Positions 1-8,630 of a DNA stretch of 44,815 nucleotides are shown one piece after another. Position 1 is the stretch's first letter. Each line of letters opens with the position of its first letter. Source of the stretch: a virus; the IMG/VR virus record IMGVR_UViG_3300018082_000014, positions 1 through 44,815 of that record; one strand, written 5' to 3'. Under the pieces are notes generated by a model, which did not search any database, was not told where the DNA came from, and was given only the letters and a program-made list of their open reading frames with translations. Position numbers and translations under genes: made by a program.

Positions 1-169
1 AGCCGGCTGTGGGAAGATTGCTGACGGTGGGTTCACTTCCAACACTGAGTGTATATGGGTCCCTCAAGCCTTCCCGCCTCTAGTAGGGTCAACCCGCATC
101 AATGTCTTTGCTATCAATGTTGGACTGCATGATGCCGAAGTGGTCACAGTCCTAGCACACGGAGACTAG
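1..169 (+). CDS. C-terminal part of a small tail-associated protein (gene wraps from 44652)
   Basis: Open from base 2 to a TAG at 167-169, with no start codon inside the window. The last two bases of the window plus base 1 make an Ile codon, so the frame opened at 44652 continues here without interruption. Each side supplies 55 codons, giving a 110-residue protein. The part seen here has a GSTRINV segment that lines up with GSARVV near the end of the protein at 44200-44652, which places it as the C-terminal half of a paralogue of that protein. These are small beta-rich domains found at phage tail tips or fibres. The next gene starts 3 bases after the stop. Family assignment is by resemblance only. 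Confidence 0.8.
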   Translation, partial: AGCGKIADGGFTSNTECIWVPQAFPPLVGSTRINVFAINVGLHDAEVVTVLAHGD

Positions 170-171
170 CT

Positions 172-843
172 ATGAGAACGCCTTTAGTCCGTTTCTACGA
201 GATGCCAGCTGAGTGGACACTGCCGAAGTACGATATTGGGCATGTGCGCTATCTGGTTCCCAATGAGCGAATCAGGCGTGTCGTGGACTTCGATGATGGA
301 CACCGAGTAGCGATATCAGAGACTTCAGAGCAGTTCGTCAGGCGTCTCGCAAAGAGCCGTCGGCATTACTTCCCTGACACACGACATAAGGAGACAGAGG
401 GGCAAACGCTGAAGCGTATCTACCTTTCTTTGCGACATGACGGTGAATCGCCTGGGACGTTCTTTGAACGCATCTACCTCTCTGGTGGTGCTATTGACGA
501 TGCTAACGATAACTACTTCCTCTCGCGCGTCGCATGGATGGCCGAGACCTTCCAAGACTCATCTCTTAGCTTGAACACTGCCAAGCTCAATGTGAGCACC
601 GAGATATGTGATGCGCTGGAATCTCCTAGCCAACGCCACATGTCCCACTACAGGGCGTTGCGAAATTCTTTGCGCTTCAACTACACCAAGAACGCCATCG
701 TCGTTGATACTGAGGCGCTGGCCTACAAGATTCGCAAGGAGGACGGCTGGAAGTTCTGGCGCGTCATCCCTCGCATGTTCTTTGGCGAGGATCAGCGGAT
801 CATTGACCTGCTTGACGCAACTGGTAACAAGACGGAGTTGTAA
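172..843 (+). CDS. hypothetical protein, late module
   Basis: A 223-residue protein that I do not recognise. It is soluble, with no membrane segment or signal peptide, and rich in Arg, Phe and Tyr. The ATG follows a GGAG at 161-164. It sits between a tail-associated protein and the holin-like gene, on the late virion strand, so a role in the particle or in lysis timing is possible but not shown. The downstream gene begins 13 bases after its stop, consistent with one transcript. Confidence 0.75.
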   Translation: MRTPLVRFYEMPAEWTLPKYDIGHVRYLVPNERIRRVVDFDDGHRVAISETSEQFVRRLAKSRRHYFPDTRHKETEGQTLKRIYLSLRHDGESPGTFFERIYLSGGAIDDANDNYFLSRVAWMAETFQDSSLSLNTAKLNVSTEICDALESPSQRHMSHYRALRNSLRFNYTKNAIVVDTEALAYKIRKEDGWKFWRVIPRMFFGEDQRIIDLLDATGNKTEL

Positions 844-856
844 CTGGAGGCGTTTC

Positions 857-1036
857 GTGAATGACCAGCTCCGTACTGCCATCATCGCTCTAGCCCAGAG
901 CACCTTTCCTGTACTAGTCCTACTTGGTGTAGTCGATCTCAGCGAGGTACAGATAGGCGGTATTATGCTTGTAATTACGAATGCTATCACGGTGTTGGCA
1001 TTGATATTCAAGCAGGGCCAGGAGCCAGGGAGTTAG
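857..1036 (+). CDS. holin-like small membrane protein
   Basis: Begins at GTG with a GGAGG 6 bases upstream, and encodes 59 residues. Two hydrophobic segments (about residues 7-25 and 33-52) are separated by a short polar turn (DLSEVQ), and the tail is short and polar with a basic residue. This is the shape of class II holins, which form lesions in the inner membrane and release or activate the endolysin. The glycosidase/amidase genes lie on the other strand around 16.6-18.0 kb, so if this is the holin, the lysis genes are split between strands. A longer in-frame ORF reaches back to 608, but that part overlaps the preceding gene and lacks its ribosome binding site. A tail-anchoring membrane peptide is the alternative. 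Confidence 0.65.
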   Translation: MNDQLRTAIIALAQSTFPVLVLLGVVDLSEVQIGGIMLVITNAITVLALIFKQGQEPGS

Positions 1037-1038
1037 CT

Positions 1039-1188
1039 ATGCCAGTGAACAGGAAAATGATGAACTCAATGCGTGAACAGTATGGTAAAGAGCGGGGTGA
1101 GCGGGTCTACTACGCTACAGAGAACTCCCAAAAACACTCCAAGCGTCACAAGCTAGCCGAGTCACTTGCTAAGAGGAGACGCATATGA
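1039..1188 (+). CDS. small basic conserved phage protein
   Basis: A 49-residue, strongly basic protein. ATG lies two bases after the holin-like gene's stop, and the last four bases overlap the next start (ATGA). The centre reads MREQYGKERGERVYYATEN, which resembles a recurrent class of small phage proteins found near virion genes (YG..kG..VfYA pattern). The C-terminus is a run of Arg. No function is known to me. The tight coupling to its neighbours makes it a real gene despite its length. Confidence 0.7.
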   Translation: MPVNRKMMNSMREQYGKERGERVYYATENSQKHSKRHKLAESLAKRRRI

Positions 1189-1535
1189 TACCACAGCGAC
1201 CTCAATACCCACAGTGGTATAACCCAATACCAGCACCAGGTGTACCGGGCCCAGGCCAAGGAATCTATACTGGTGGATCACTACCTATGGAGAGGCCCTC
1301 TACTCTCCAGTATTATGGTCAGGTATCTCCTATGCAGCTACCGCAGCCCCTACCACAACCAGTTCAACCAGTTCGTGCTACTGGTCTAGCTCGTGCTCGT
1401 CAGGTAGCATCACCACGCGCGAACATTCCTAATAGGACTACTAATGCCAATCGACCAAAAAGTGCACTAGCTGTTAGCCTGAGTAAGCCACGCAGCAGAC
1501 CAGCCGCTCAACCTACTAGTAGGAGTACCTACTAG
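1185..1535 (+). CDS. proline-rich virion-associated protein
   Basis: 116 residues. The first 65 are dominated by Pro, Gln, Gly and Tyr with PQ/QP repeats; the rest is rich in Arg, Ser, Thr and Asn. Low complexity throughout, without a hydrophobic core, so it is probably disordered. It overlaps the previous gene by 4 bases and the next by 1 base (TAGTG). Linker or tail-assembly roles are possible, but nothing in the sequence proves one. Confidence 0.65.
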   Translation: MIPQRPQYPQWYNPIPAPGVPGPGQGIYTGGSLPMERPSTLQYYGQVSPMQLPQPLPQPVQPVRATGLARARQVASPRANIPNRTTNANRPKSALAVSLSKPRSRPAAQPTSRSTY

Positions 1536-2824
1536 TGCCATCCACTACTGTACTCGCTATCATCGAGGAATGCGCCAGAAGAATCCAGGCACTACGTCAG
1601 GGTACACTTACTGCTGCCAGTGCAACCGCACTGACTGCCAACAACAGCCCCGCGTTCCGTACCAACCGTACCAACGCTGACCAGGCTGGAGGCTATGCCG
1701 GAGCGGAGTTTATGTCCACTAGCGGCACTGCGCCAGCCCCAAACCCTAATGGTGTTAGCGCGCATGTATGGTCCACTGGTGTTCTCACTCCAGCTATTGA
1801 CTTCACCATTACTCCTGGCAGTACCAGTACCTTCGACCTCTTCCTGCGTGGCGTAACTAGGACTATGCTCTTGGATGCGCTCAACAAAGCCTTCCGTGAT
1901 ATGCGCTATACAGACCGCATACCATTATCCTATGTGGATGATGCTGATATGGAAGCGAGTGGTGTGACAGCCTGGACTGACTCAGGCGCAACCTCTACCA
2001 AAGTAGCTGGCCGCAATGGTCGCCAGGCCCTTCGTGTTACCAATGTTGGGGCTGGTGACTTTACCCGTACCGCTAGCCTGGATGTAGACCCAACCTATGC
2101 TAATCAGTGGCTCATAGCCTGCTATGTACGCGCAGCCACTGGGACAGCCCGCCTCATCGCTTATGACGCCACAAACAGTGCTAACATTGACACCGAGGAC
2201 TGGACCATGCGTGGCTGGGGCTTCATATGGATGGTCATATCACTTCCCACTACATGTGAGCTACTCCAAGTACGGCTATCAGGAGTAGCCGCACCAGATA
2301 TTACAGATTGGGATGATCTAACAGTCCTCCCTATTGGTGCTACTGACATATTCCTCCCCGCCTTTGTGGAGGACCGTCAGCAACTACGGCGTGTTTGGCG
2401 TAGACAGCTCAACAACCAGGCCGAAACTCCAGGTTTTCGCCCCTACTACTGGTATGACATACTCCCTAACCAGTCCAGCCAGGGTGTATCACCTGACTTC
2501 GCGCCTTCACCGTACCGTCTAGAGATCAAACCAGGTGTCAATGCGCCTATCTATATAGACGTAGATCGGCCATACCCCAGCGTCAGTGCTAATACCGACA
2601 CTACCTTTGGATCGCGCAACTGGATAGAACAGGTAACCCTGGTAAATCTACTCACTGACCTAAGTTCGCGCCCAGGACAGGAAGTAACCACTTGGAAGGC
2701 ACGCCTAGCTGAGGAACAGAAGCGTCTATATCGCATGAATGTCAGGCGCAGTGAGCCAATCGGTATCAGGTATGGGTTCTCATCGCCTCCTAACACTCCC
2801 ATATATTCTGGCGATAGATACTAG
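1535..2824 (+). CDS. head-tail adaptor-like virion protein with a beta-sandwich insert
   Basis: 429 residues from a GTG that shares its G with the preceding stop. The N-terminus starts with a helix of the type LAIIEECARRI. A second helical block (LLDALNKAFRDMRY, about residues 110-123) is followed by roughly 125 residues of beta-rich sequence with the pattern of carbohydrate-binding beta-sandwiches, ending near DDLTVLP. The remainder (FLPAFVEDRQQLRRVWR onward) is again mixed alpha/beta. A helical protein placed directly before a ~780-residue protein resembles the T7 order gp11 adaptor then gp12 nozzle. That homology is inferred from size and order, not from a motif. Confidence 0.55.
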   Translation: MPSTTVLAIIEECARRIQALRQGTLTAASATALTANNSPAFRTNRTNADQAGGYAGAEFMSTSGTAPAPNPNGVSAHVWSTGVLTPAIDFTITPGSTSTFDLFLRGVTRTMLLDALNKAFRDMRYTDRIPLSYVDDADMEASGVTAWTDSGATSTKVAGRNGRQALRVTNVGAGDFTRTASLDVDPTYANQWLIACYVRAATGTARLIAYDATNSANIDTEDWTMRGWGFIWMVISLPTTCELLQVRLSGVAAPDITDWDDLTVLPIGATDIFLPAFVEDRQQLRRVWRRQLNNQAETPGFRPYYWYDILPNQSSQGVSPDFAPSPYRLEIKPGVNAPIYIDVDRPYPSVSANTDTTFGSRNWIEQVTLVNLLTDLSSRPGQEVTTWKARLAEEQKRLYRMNVRRSEPIGIRYGFSSPPNTPIYSGDRY

Positions 2825-2828
2825 TTAG

Positions 2829-5165
2829 ATGGCTGGTAACGATCCAGTCCTGCATCGCACTACCATATCTCTCAATGGTATAGAGTACGCTCTAGCCAGG
2901 AGAGAAGTCCTGGAGCGTGTAGGCCGAGCTCGTTCCTGGCAGGTAGAACGTCTACCTACCTCCACCAAGATGGAGCCACGCCCAGATGTGCGCCAGGGGA
3001 GCCTTCCTGACGAGTACATTATTACCCTGGACGACTTTACTCGTGGTGTAGCGGGGGATCATGATAATATTCCTGGCACATACTTCGCATCCAACCGCCT
3101 AATAGGATACGATGGTATCCTTACCTCTATAGGCTCCTCCAACAGCTTCCAGGACACTAATGCCTGGGGTGCTGACCCAGCCATATTCCTGTGGTTCAAC
3201 TATGAACTATTCCTACTCGCTGGTCGTTACGCATTTAGGTTTACCTCTATTGGTGTACCTATCACTGATAAGGACTTCGGGTCAGGCAATTCAGTTACCG
3301 ACGCAATAGTCCATAATAACGAGATCGTGGCAGGCTTTGGTGGCAGCACCAAGAAGATTGAGACTCGCAACACAGCTGGAACCTGGACCGAAGCCACTGA
3401 CGCTGTTTTTGTTGACTACTTTGCCCGTGTAGAAGCTCGGCTATGGCGTGCTACTGCCACCAATGAGGTCAGTAACATAGGCCCTACTGACAACCCACTC
3501 ACATTGGCTAACTGGTCCTCGGGTATCACAGTCGGCGACGATGACACTCCTATCACTGACCTGAACTCCATCAATGAGCGTCTAGCTGTATCCAAGGAAA
3601 CCGGCTTCCATCTTGGTGATGCTGCTGCTATATTCCCTAATATCTTCCCTCAGATCGAGTCCATACGCGACCAGAACAATGGTAAGAACACCCTAATCAC
3701 TGGTGATGTAGTCTACTATCCTCACCGTGACGGACTACTAAGATGGACTCTGGGCGAATCGGCTGAGGAGATTGGTCTCCAGGAACTCTACAAATCAGCC
3801 GATGTACGTGATACCTTCACTCCAGGACTACGTATCTCTGCTCTTGCTCCACAGGGCCGCTATCTTTGGGCAGCTAGTGAGCCAGGACTATACCCTCGTG
3901 CTGACCCAACAGGCGTAAAACGAACCATAGACAATGAGGTTAGCTTCACCAGTGACTTAGCAGATGCTATCGACAACGACCTATCCACCCATGTCCAACT
4001 AGACTCCCAGGATACAGCTGCTAATGGTGACTACTTCTATGTGGGGCACTCTGCTGCCTTCCACAGCGTATTGTTCCAGGTATCTACCCCCAACTACATC
4101 GCGTCTGTTCTGACTGTCCAGTATTGGAGCGGTGCTGCCTGGACATCTGCCCCTGGTGATCGTCCCTTTATAGATGGCACCTCCGCTAATGGCAAGACTC
4201 TCAACAAAAGTGGTGATGTAACCTGGAGGACTCCAGCCTCCGATTGGGCGGCCTCTACTATTGATGGCACTAACGCGTTCTGGCTAAGGTTCAGCGTATC
4301 AGTAGCCCTGTCTACAGTTGTTCGTATCGGCGAGATCAGGATTGCAACCTCCAGTACCTGGACATCTGCCATATTTCGAGGTCGTCCACGTACTGCTGGT
4401 GATCCACGGCCCAAGAGTGTCATCTGGGATATGGTCATGTTGGCTGTTGCACATACCAAAGTAACAGCCTTATATGTATCTAATGATGTCTACCCATTCA
4501 GACGTGGTTCAGCTGTTGTAGCAGCCTCCAGACAGCAAGTAACCCACTGGGAACTCGCGTATAACCCCATTGATAGCTCACTGATGAGTACACCCAGTGC
4601 TGACATGTGGACTACCAAGATGGATGGTGGCCTGCCCTTTGAGCAGAAGCAGTGGACTCGCATCCGCGCCAAGATGAAAACAGTCGGTACAACCCAGGAA
4701 CTCCTCATAGGCTACCGTATGGACGAGGACTCAGCATTCACAGCCTTTATGGAACTAGATACGTCAGGTACGTATGTTGAGTCTGGTGAACTCAACGTAG
4801 CTGGTAGAGCCATACAGCTTCACCTAAACCTGGACTGGGCAGCACAAGACCTGCCACCAGAGGCGCTGGAGATAGAGATTATATTTCGCAGGCGTCCCTC
4901 GTACAAGAACGTCTACACCTGTGTCCTAGAGCTCTCCGACTATCAGTCAGGCTCCCAGGGTACTATGCCAGCAGCAGCAACTCAGTTGGATAATCTTGAG
5001 GACTTGACTGGAGCCGCACCATTCATTATGATAGACCCATTAGAGCGACGTGTTGGCGGCACCAGTGGGCTAGTCACTATATCACAGCTCCAACAGATCG
5101 AACGCGTACAAGAGGGGCTTGACTACCCTGTCACAGCCGTAGAAGTCGTATTAGCTGAGGTGTAA
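2829..5165 (+). CDS. large tail protein, nozzle (T7 gp12)-like by size and position
   Basis: 778 residues, beta-rich, with no membrane segment. An N-terminal stretch with a TLDDFTRGVAGDHDNIPGTYF pattern is typical of phage proteins that open a beta-propeller. A second beta domain with many Trp, Ser and Thr residues covers about 380-510 (for example VQYWSGAAWTSAPGDRPF) and resembles a sugar-binding module. T7 gp12 is close to this length and follows gp11, the arrangement seen here. The gene starts at ATG 4 bases after the preceding stop. Receptor binding or DNA exit through a short tail are the likely jobs; the exact family is uncertain. Confidence 0.55.
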   Translation: MAGNDPVLHRTTISLNGIEYALARREVLERVGRARSWQVERLPTSTKMEPRPDVRQGSLPDEYIITLDDFTRGVAGDHDNIPGTYFASNRLIGYDGILTSIGSSNSFQDTNAWGADPAIFLWFNYELFLLAGRYAFRFTSIGVPITDKDFGSGNSVTDAIVHNNEIVAGFGGSTKKIETRNTAGTWTEATDAVFVDYFARVEARLWRATATNEVSNIGPTDNPLTLANWSSGITVGDDDTPITDLNSINERLAVSKETGFHLGDAAAIFPNIFPQIESIRDQNNGKNTLITGDVVYYPHRDGLLRWTLGESAEEIGLQELYKSADVRDTFTPGLRISALAPQGRYLWAASEPGLYPRADPTGVKRTIDNEVSFTSDLADAIDNDLSTHVQLDSQDTAANGDYFYVGHSAAFHSVLFQVSTPNYIASVLTVQYWSGAAWTSAPGDRPFIDGTSANGKTLNKSGDVTWRTPASDWAASTIDGTNAFWLRFSVSVALSTVVRIGEIRIATSSTWTSAIFRGRPRTAGDPRPKSVIWDMVMLAVAHTKVTALYVSNDVYPFRRGSAVVAASRQQVTHWELAYNPIDSSLMSTPSADMWTTKMDGGLPFEQKQWTRIRAKMKTVGTTQELLIGYRMDEDSAFTAFMELDTSGTYVESGELNVAGRAIQLHLNLDWAAQDLPPEALEIEIIFRRRPSYKNVYTCVLELSDYQSGSQGTMPAAATQLDNLEDLTGAAPFIMIDPLERRVGGTSGLVTISQLQQIERVQEGLDYPVTAVEVVLAEV

Positions 5166-5167
5166 CT

Positions 5168-5431
5168 ATGAGACTATTACTGAGCCGAGAATCTGGTGGC
5201 GGTCTATTCCTACAAGCGGAATGGTCTGACGTAGCTGGGAACCATACCAAACGTCTAACTGAGGAACTACCACTGCCCATCTTCGATCATGCTACATCAC
5301 TCCTGGAGTGGGCCGAACAGTACCGAGATACTGACCTCGTACCTAAAGCTGAGCAGCATGAGGAGATCATCACACTCGAACAGGAGATCGCCAAGATGTC
5401 TGCTAGGCTGCTCCAGCTCAAGGGTAGATAA
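5168..5431 (+). CDS. small virion-associated hypothetical protein
   Basis: 87 residues, starting 2 bases after the preceding gene and sharing one base with the next start (TAATG). The C-terminal third (EQHEEIITLEQEIAKMSARLLQL) is a predicted coiled coil with heptad-spaced Leu, Ile and Met. The next protein opens with a similar coiled coil, so the two may assemble together on the tail. No family recognised. Confidence 0.65.
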   Translation: MRLLLSRESGGGLFLQAEWSDVAGNHTKRLTEELPLPIFDHATSLLEWAEQYRDTDLVPKAEQHEEIITLEQEIAKMSARLLQLKGR

Positions 5432-6096
5432 TGGACGATGCTCTGAGGAGGGTACGTCAGCTAGAACTAGATCTGGCCGCACTCAAGCGTCAGCATGGTC
5501 CCACACATGAAATCAGTGGTGGTGATGAGGTACGTCCTGCAGTGATGAACCAGGGCACATTACTAGCACGGCAACGTACAACTAACTTTAGCACTGGCCT
5601 CCTGGCTACACTCAACAACGCCAATAAGCGTATTGACATTACCACCAGCGGTATCCCTTTGGGTGCTGTGATCCGTAGTAGTAATGACCAGGAGGTTACT
5701 GATGCTACTCTAGTTAGCTCATCGGAACTGACTACCAGTGTAGTTGCTGCTACCGAGTATGGCTTTCGTGCTGTATTATTCATGCTCAATGATGGAGCGG
5801 CTGAGGGTATCAGGCTAGCTCTTGGTGGAACCTGTACCATCACAGCACTCAAGGCACAGATCAGCATCTATGATGATACTACCAACGCATTAGCTGCCTT
5901 TGCTAGAGTGACTGCATTGGGTAGTGCGGTAGCTGCCGGTATTAGCGCTGGTTCTAACTATTGTGTGATCGAAGGTGGTGTGCTTATCAATGCAGCAGGA
6001 ACATTCTTGGTGCAGTTTGCACAGAATGTGGCCGGCATTGGAGCTGGTGTTCATCTGGAGGTTGACTCTACCTGGGAAGTATGGAAGGCTAGCTGA
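5431..6096 (+). CDS. tail appendage/fibre-like protein, last gene of the late strand
   Basis: 221 residues. Residues 1-22 form a short coiled coil (RRVRQLELDLAALKRQ) suited to trimerisation. The rest is Ala-, Thr- and Gly-rich beta sequence without charged clusters, as in tail fibre or appendage domains. Its stop is one base away from the end of the convergent methyltransferase gene, and I see no hairpin terminator between them. Function is inferred from position at the end of the tail gene block. Confidence 0.55.
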   Translation: MDDALRRVRQLELDLAALKRQHGPTHEISGGDEVRPAVMNQGTLLARQRTTNFSTGLLATLNNANKRIDITTSGIPLGAVIRSSNDQEVTDATLVSSSELTTSVVAATEYGFRAVLFMLNDGAAEGIRLALGGTCTITALKAQISIYDDTTNALAAFARVTALGSAVAAGISAGSNYCVIEGGVLINAAGTFLVQFAQNVAGIGAGVHLEVDSTWEVWKAS

Positions 6097-6097
6097 T

Positions 6098-6754
6098 CTA
6101 CAACCATTTTATATACTGCAAGAATCTCTCTCCTATCCACTGAGTATAAGCTGGTGGGATAGCCTGAGTAAGATCATAGCCATTCATCCAGTCAATATCC
6201 ATAGCATATGCTGGGTCTGGACCAATTCTGGTTGGTTTTCTATCCCTATTACCTGCTCCCCTGCGTGGTCCTTTGCCGCCTCGTGCATACACTCCAGCGA
6301 AGTCACCTTCTGACACCGATCCCCAATGGTCACATGCTGGAGGCTTAGGTAGAGGGAACGAAGTCTCGAATAACCGGTGTCTGATAACCGACAGTTTGAA
6401 TCCAGTACCACATAGTATGGTAGGTCTGATAAGTGGCGCACCTGGCACGTTCTCAATTACATATGGAGCTCCACATATCTCTAACTTCTCCCGTATTGGG
6501 TCTATCATTCTTGGATACTTAGTCAGCAAGTTCTTATTGCGCTGAATATAGGCTTGGCATGGCGGACTGGCATGTATCGCGTCGAATCCTTCCAGTGGAA
6601 ACGTCATGGCGTTAGCCTGGATAAACGTGAATGGATAGTGTGGCTGCGGCTTGATGTCCACTCCTACGATTTCATCAAAGCCAGCATGATAGTAACCCAT
6701 TGCTGCACCTCCAGCCCCACAAAATAGATCAAGCAACTTTAGTCTGTCGGCCAC
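6098..6754 (-). CDS. DNA cytosine-5 methyltransferase
   Basis: A SAM-dependent C5-cytosine methyltransferase, 218 residues from a GTG with GGAG 8 bases upstream. A longer in-frame GTG start at 6802 would overlap the polymerase gene further. Motif I is LLDLFCGAGGAAMGY near the N-terminus, motif IV is ASPPCQ with the catalytic Cys, motif VI is ENVPGAP, an RHRLFE segment stands in the place of motif VIII, and IPPAYTQWIG resembles motif X. It is short for the family, so the target-recognition region is small. Phage enzymes of this kind modify phage DNA against host restriction. It is the last gene of the replication operon and overlaps the polymerase end by 16 bases. No cognate restriction endonuclease is nearby. 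Confidence 0.88.
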   Translation of the reverse strand: MADRLKLLDLFCGAGGAAMGYYHAGFDEIVGVDIKPQPHYPFTFIQANAMTFPLEGFDAIHASPPCQAYIQRNKNLLTKYPRMIDPIREKLEICGAPYVIENVPGAPLIRPTILCGTGFKLSVIRHRLFETSFPLPKPPACDHWGSVSEGDFAGVYARGGKGPRRGAGNRDRKPTRIGPDPAYAMDIDWMNGYDLTQAIPPAYTQWIGERFLQYIKWL

Positions 6755-8415
6755 CGTGTAAACTCCTTCACACTCACAGGCGTCCTTACTGGCCCAACCC
6801 ACTCCAGCATCTCCTCCAGGTCCTTACGTGGCCAGGGCATCTCACCAATGTTCCTGTCAAACATCAGCTCATCGTGTATCTGTACCACCATCGCCGGGCA
6901 CCAGGCCAATAGCATCTGCTCGCGTAGTGTCTCTCCAGCACTAGTCTGTATTGGATAGTTCACTGCCCTCTTGCGGACGCCTTCCTCACCTTCCTCATCC
7001 CACATTATGAGCATCTTTCTCCCTCCCACTGTCTCTACCTTCTCTCCTCTAACGGCTGCTTGACTTGTCCGTTGGAGCCAGGCCCAGGCTTCAGGATAAC
7101 CCTGCGACCACGCTCTTTGTATTCTTGCCGCCTCTGCCATAGATACACCAGCGGTATCAGCAATACGAGGTATACGACCACCGTAGATGATGCAAAAATT
7201 CGTGTTCTTACTTGATCTATACTGGATATCGCTGTAACCAGAGCCATAAAGCAGACGAGCTGTGTCACGATGAATGCTCTCATCATGGTCGAATACCTCC
7301 TTCATACGCTGGTCACCACTAAGATACTGTAGCTTGCGCAGTTCCAACTGGCTATCATCTACATCTACAAAGTCTCCTACGAACACATCTCTCAGCTCAT
7401 GTGGTATGTTTGTCAGGTTGTAGTCAGCACTACTGATACGAGCAGTCCTGGCGTCCAGGTTGAACCTTGTAGTAGCACGGTCATCCCCCAGCCAAGGTCC
7501 TAGATATGTATTTAGCATCGTCTGCTCGTGTCGATAGTTCAGTATGTTCTGTATGAGTGGATCACCACCGGCAAATCTCTTTAGCGTGGCATTATCTGTA
7601 GCCAGCTGTCGCTTCTTCTTAGTCATGGGCAACCAACTACCCCTGGATGCTAGTGTGTACCCTACCTGTTGTAGACTCCCAGGATTGAAGTTCAGTCCCT
7701 CACAAATGGCCTTGTTATACTGCATTTTCCTATCGTACTCAATTACATGCTTGATTACCCTGTCGTGATCCAGCTCCAGCCCTCTACGGCCCATATCGAG
7801 GAGTAGTGGTATGATCTTCATCTCGCGCTTGTAATACTCCCATGATACATCCTGCAAACCTCTATCGAGAAACCACTCATACAAGGACAACGTTATTTGT
7901 GAGTCCAGCAGACACTTACCAGCTACTATACCATAAGGTAGCTGGTCTACTCTCTTGACCTTATGCTGTTTCATCACTTTGCCCATAGGAGTAGGAGGCT
8001 GTCTATTTACCCATATCGCCATAGCATCTAATGTGGCCGGGAAGTAGTTCTCGAACCTAGACATCACTGCAGTATCCTCAATATTCGTACCATCCACGCC
8101 GTAGTCCCATAGTACGTCCAGATCATAGGGAGCATTGTGAGCTACCTTAGTTATAGAGGGATCACATAGTATGAACAGTGGCAATAGCGGTGAGTCCCAA
8201 GGCCAGTACCAGCTCTCCCTTGGCGATGTAGCGATACTCAGCCCTACTAACCTGCGGTCTTTGATGTTGACTGTTTCTACATCAAACCCAATCACATGCG
8301 TCTTTCGAATAGTGATGAGGAATTGCTCCCAGGAGTCATCAGCTGTAGCCACTGGGTCGGGGCCAAAGTATGATATGCGTCTCCCAGTTGGGATACGATC
8401 ACCTGGCTCGTTCAT
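6739..8415 (-). CDS. family A DNA polymerase with 3'-5' exonuclease
   Basis: 558 residues, a phage-type PolA with no 5'-3' exonuclease domain. Exonuclease: FDVET (D45, E47), HNAPYDLD (residues 93-100), and an Exo III-like Asp in LLDSQIT (D171) without the usual Tyr four residues earlier. Polymerase: motif A is VDDSQLELR (about 352-360), where the family usually has DYSQIELR. Motif B is YRSSKNTNFCIIYG, keeping Lys403, Phe407 and Tyr411, but Tyr399 sits where E. coli Arg754 would be. Motif C is QIHDE (H514, D515, E516). Phe at the E. coli 762 position predicts discrimination against dideoxynucleotides. It is the replicative polymerase candidate; no separate primase or ligase was recognised. Overlaps its neighbours on both sides. 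Confidence 0.93.
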   Translation of the reverse strand: MNEPGDRIPTGRRISYFGPDPVATADDSWEQFLITIRKTHVIGFDVETVNIKDRRLVGLSIATSPRESWYWPWDSPLLPLFILCDPSITKVAHNAPYDLDVLWDYGVDGTNIEDTAVMSRFENYFPATLDAMAIWVNRQPPTPMGKVMKQHKVKRVDQLPYGIVAGKCLLDSQITLSLYEWFLDRGLQDVSWEYYKREMKIIPLLLDMGRRGLELDHDRVIKHVIEYDRKMQYNKAICEGLNFNPGSLQQVGYTLASRGSWLPMTKKKRQLATDNATLKRFAGGDPLIQNILNYRHEQTMLNTYLGPWLGDDRATTRFNLDARTARISSADYNLTNIPHELRDVFVGDFVDVDDSQLELRKLQYLSGDQRMKEVFDHDESIHRDTARLLYGSGYSDIQYRSSKNTNFCIIYGGRIPRIADTAGVSMAEAARIQRAWSQGYPEAWAWLQRTSQAAVRGEKVETVGGRKMLIMWDEEGEEGVRKRAVNYPIQTSAGETLREQMLLAWCPAMVVQIHDELMFDRNIGEMPWPRKDLEEMLEWVGPVRTPVSVKEFTRWPTD

Positions 8416-8630
8416 TTGCTGTGTCGCCTTTGCTTTCTTCTGAGCATAATGAGGTAGAATACCAGGTCCACTGCTTCTTCTAGTGCCTGCTCCAATGGAT
8501 CACCCTGGAACTCGTCACCGTACTGGCTATGTCCAATGCTACCTGGACCAGTACGTTCCCTGAACATATCATATATATCAAGAAGTATCTGCTGTCTATT
8601 CTTCGCGGTTAGGGAGCGCCAGCCTACCAC
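8412..8630 (-). CDS. MazG-like small helical protein
   Basis: 72 residues from a GTG sharing one base with the preceding stop; its end overlaps the polymerase start. The C-terminal part (DPLEQALEEAVDLVFYLIMLRR) has the E..EE..D pattern of small phage proteins related to MazG-type nucleotide pyrophosphohydrolases, which hydrolyse NTPs or dNTPs. It is shorter than a full MazG domain and only one acidic helix pair is visible, so enzymatic activity is uncertain. Its place between a methyltransferase and a DNA polymerase would fit nucleotide-pool control. Confidence 0.5.
   Translation of the reverse strand: MVGWRSLTAKNRQQILLDIYDMFRERTGPGSIGHSQYGDEFQGDPLEQALEEAVDLVFYLIMLRRKQRRHSK

Noticed and set aside
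608-856. N-terminal extension of the holin-like frame
   Set aside because: Overlaps the gene at 172-843 out of frame; GTG 857 has GGAGG at the right distance.
7035-7286. 83-codon minus-strand ORF with a hydrophobic start
   Set aside because: Lies entirely within the polymerase gene in another frame across the conserved motif B region.
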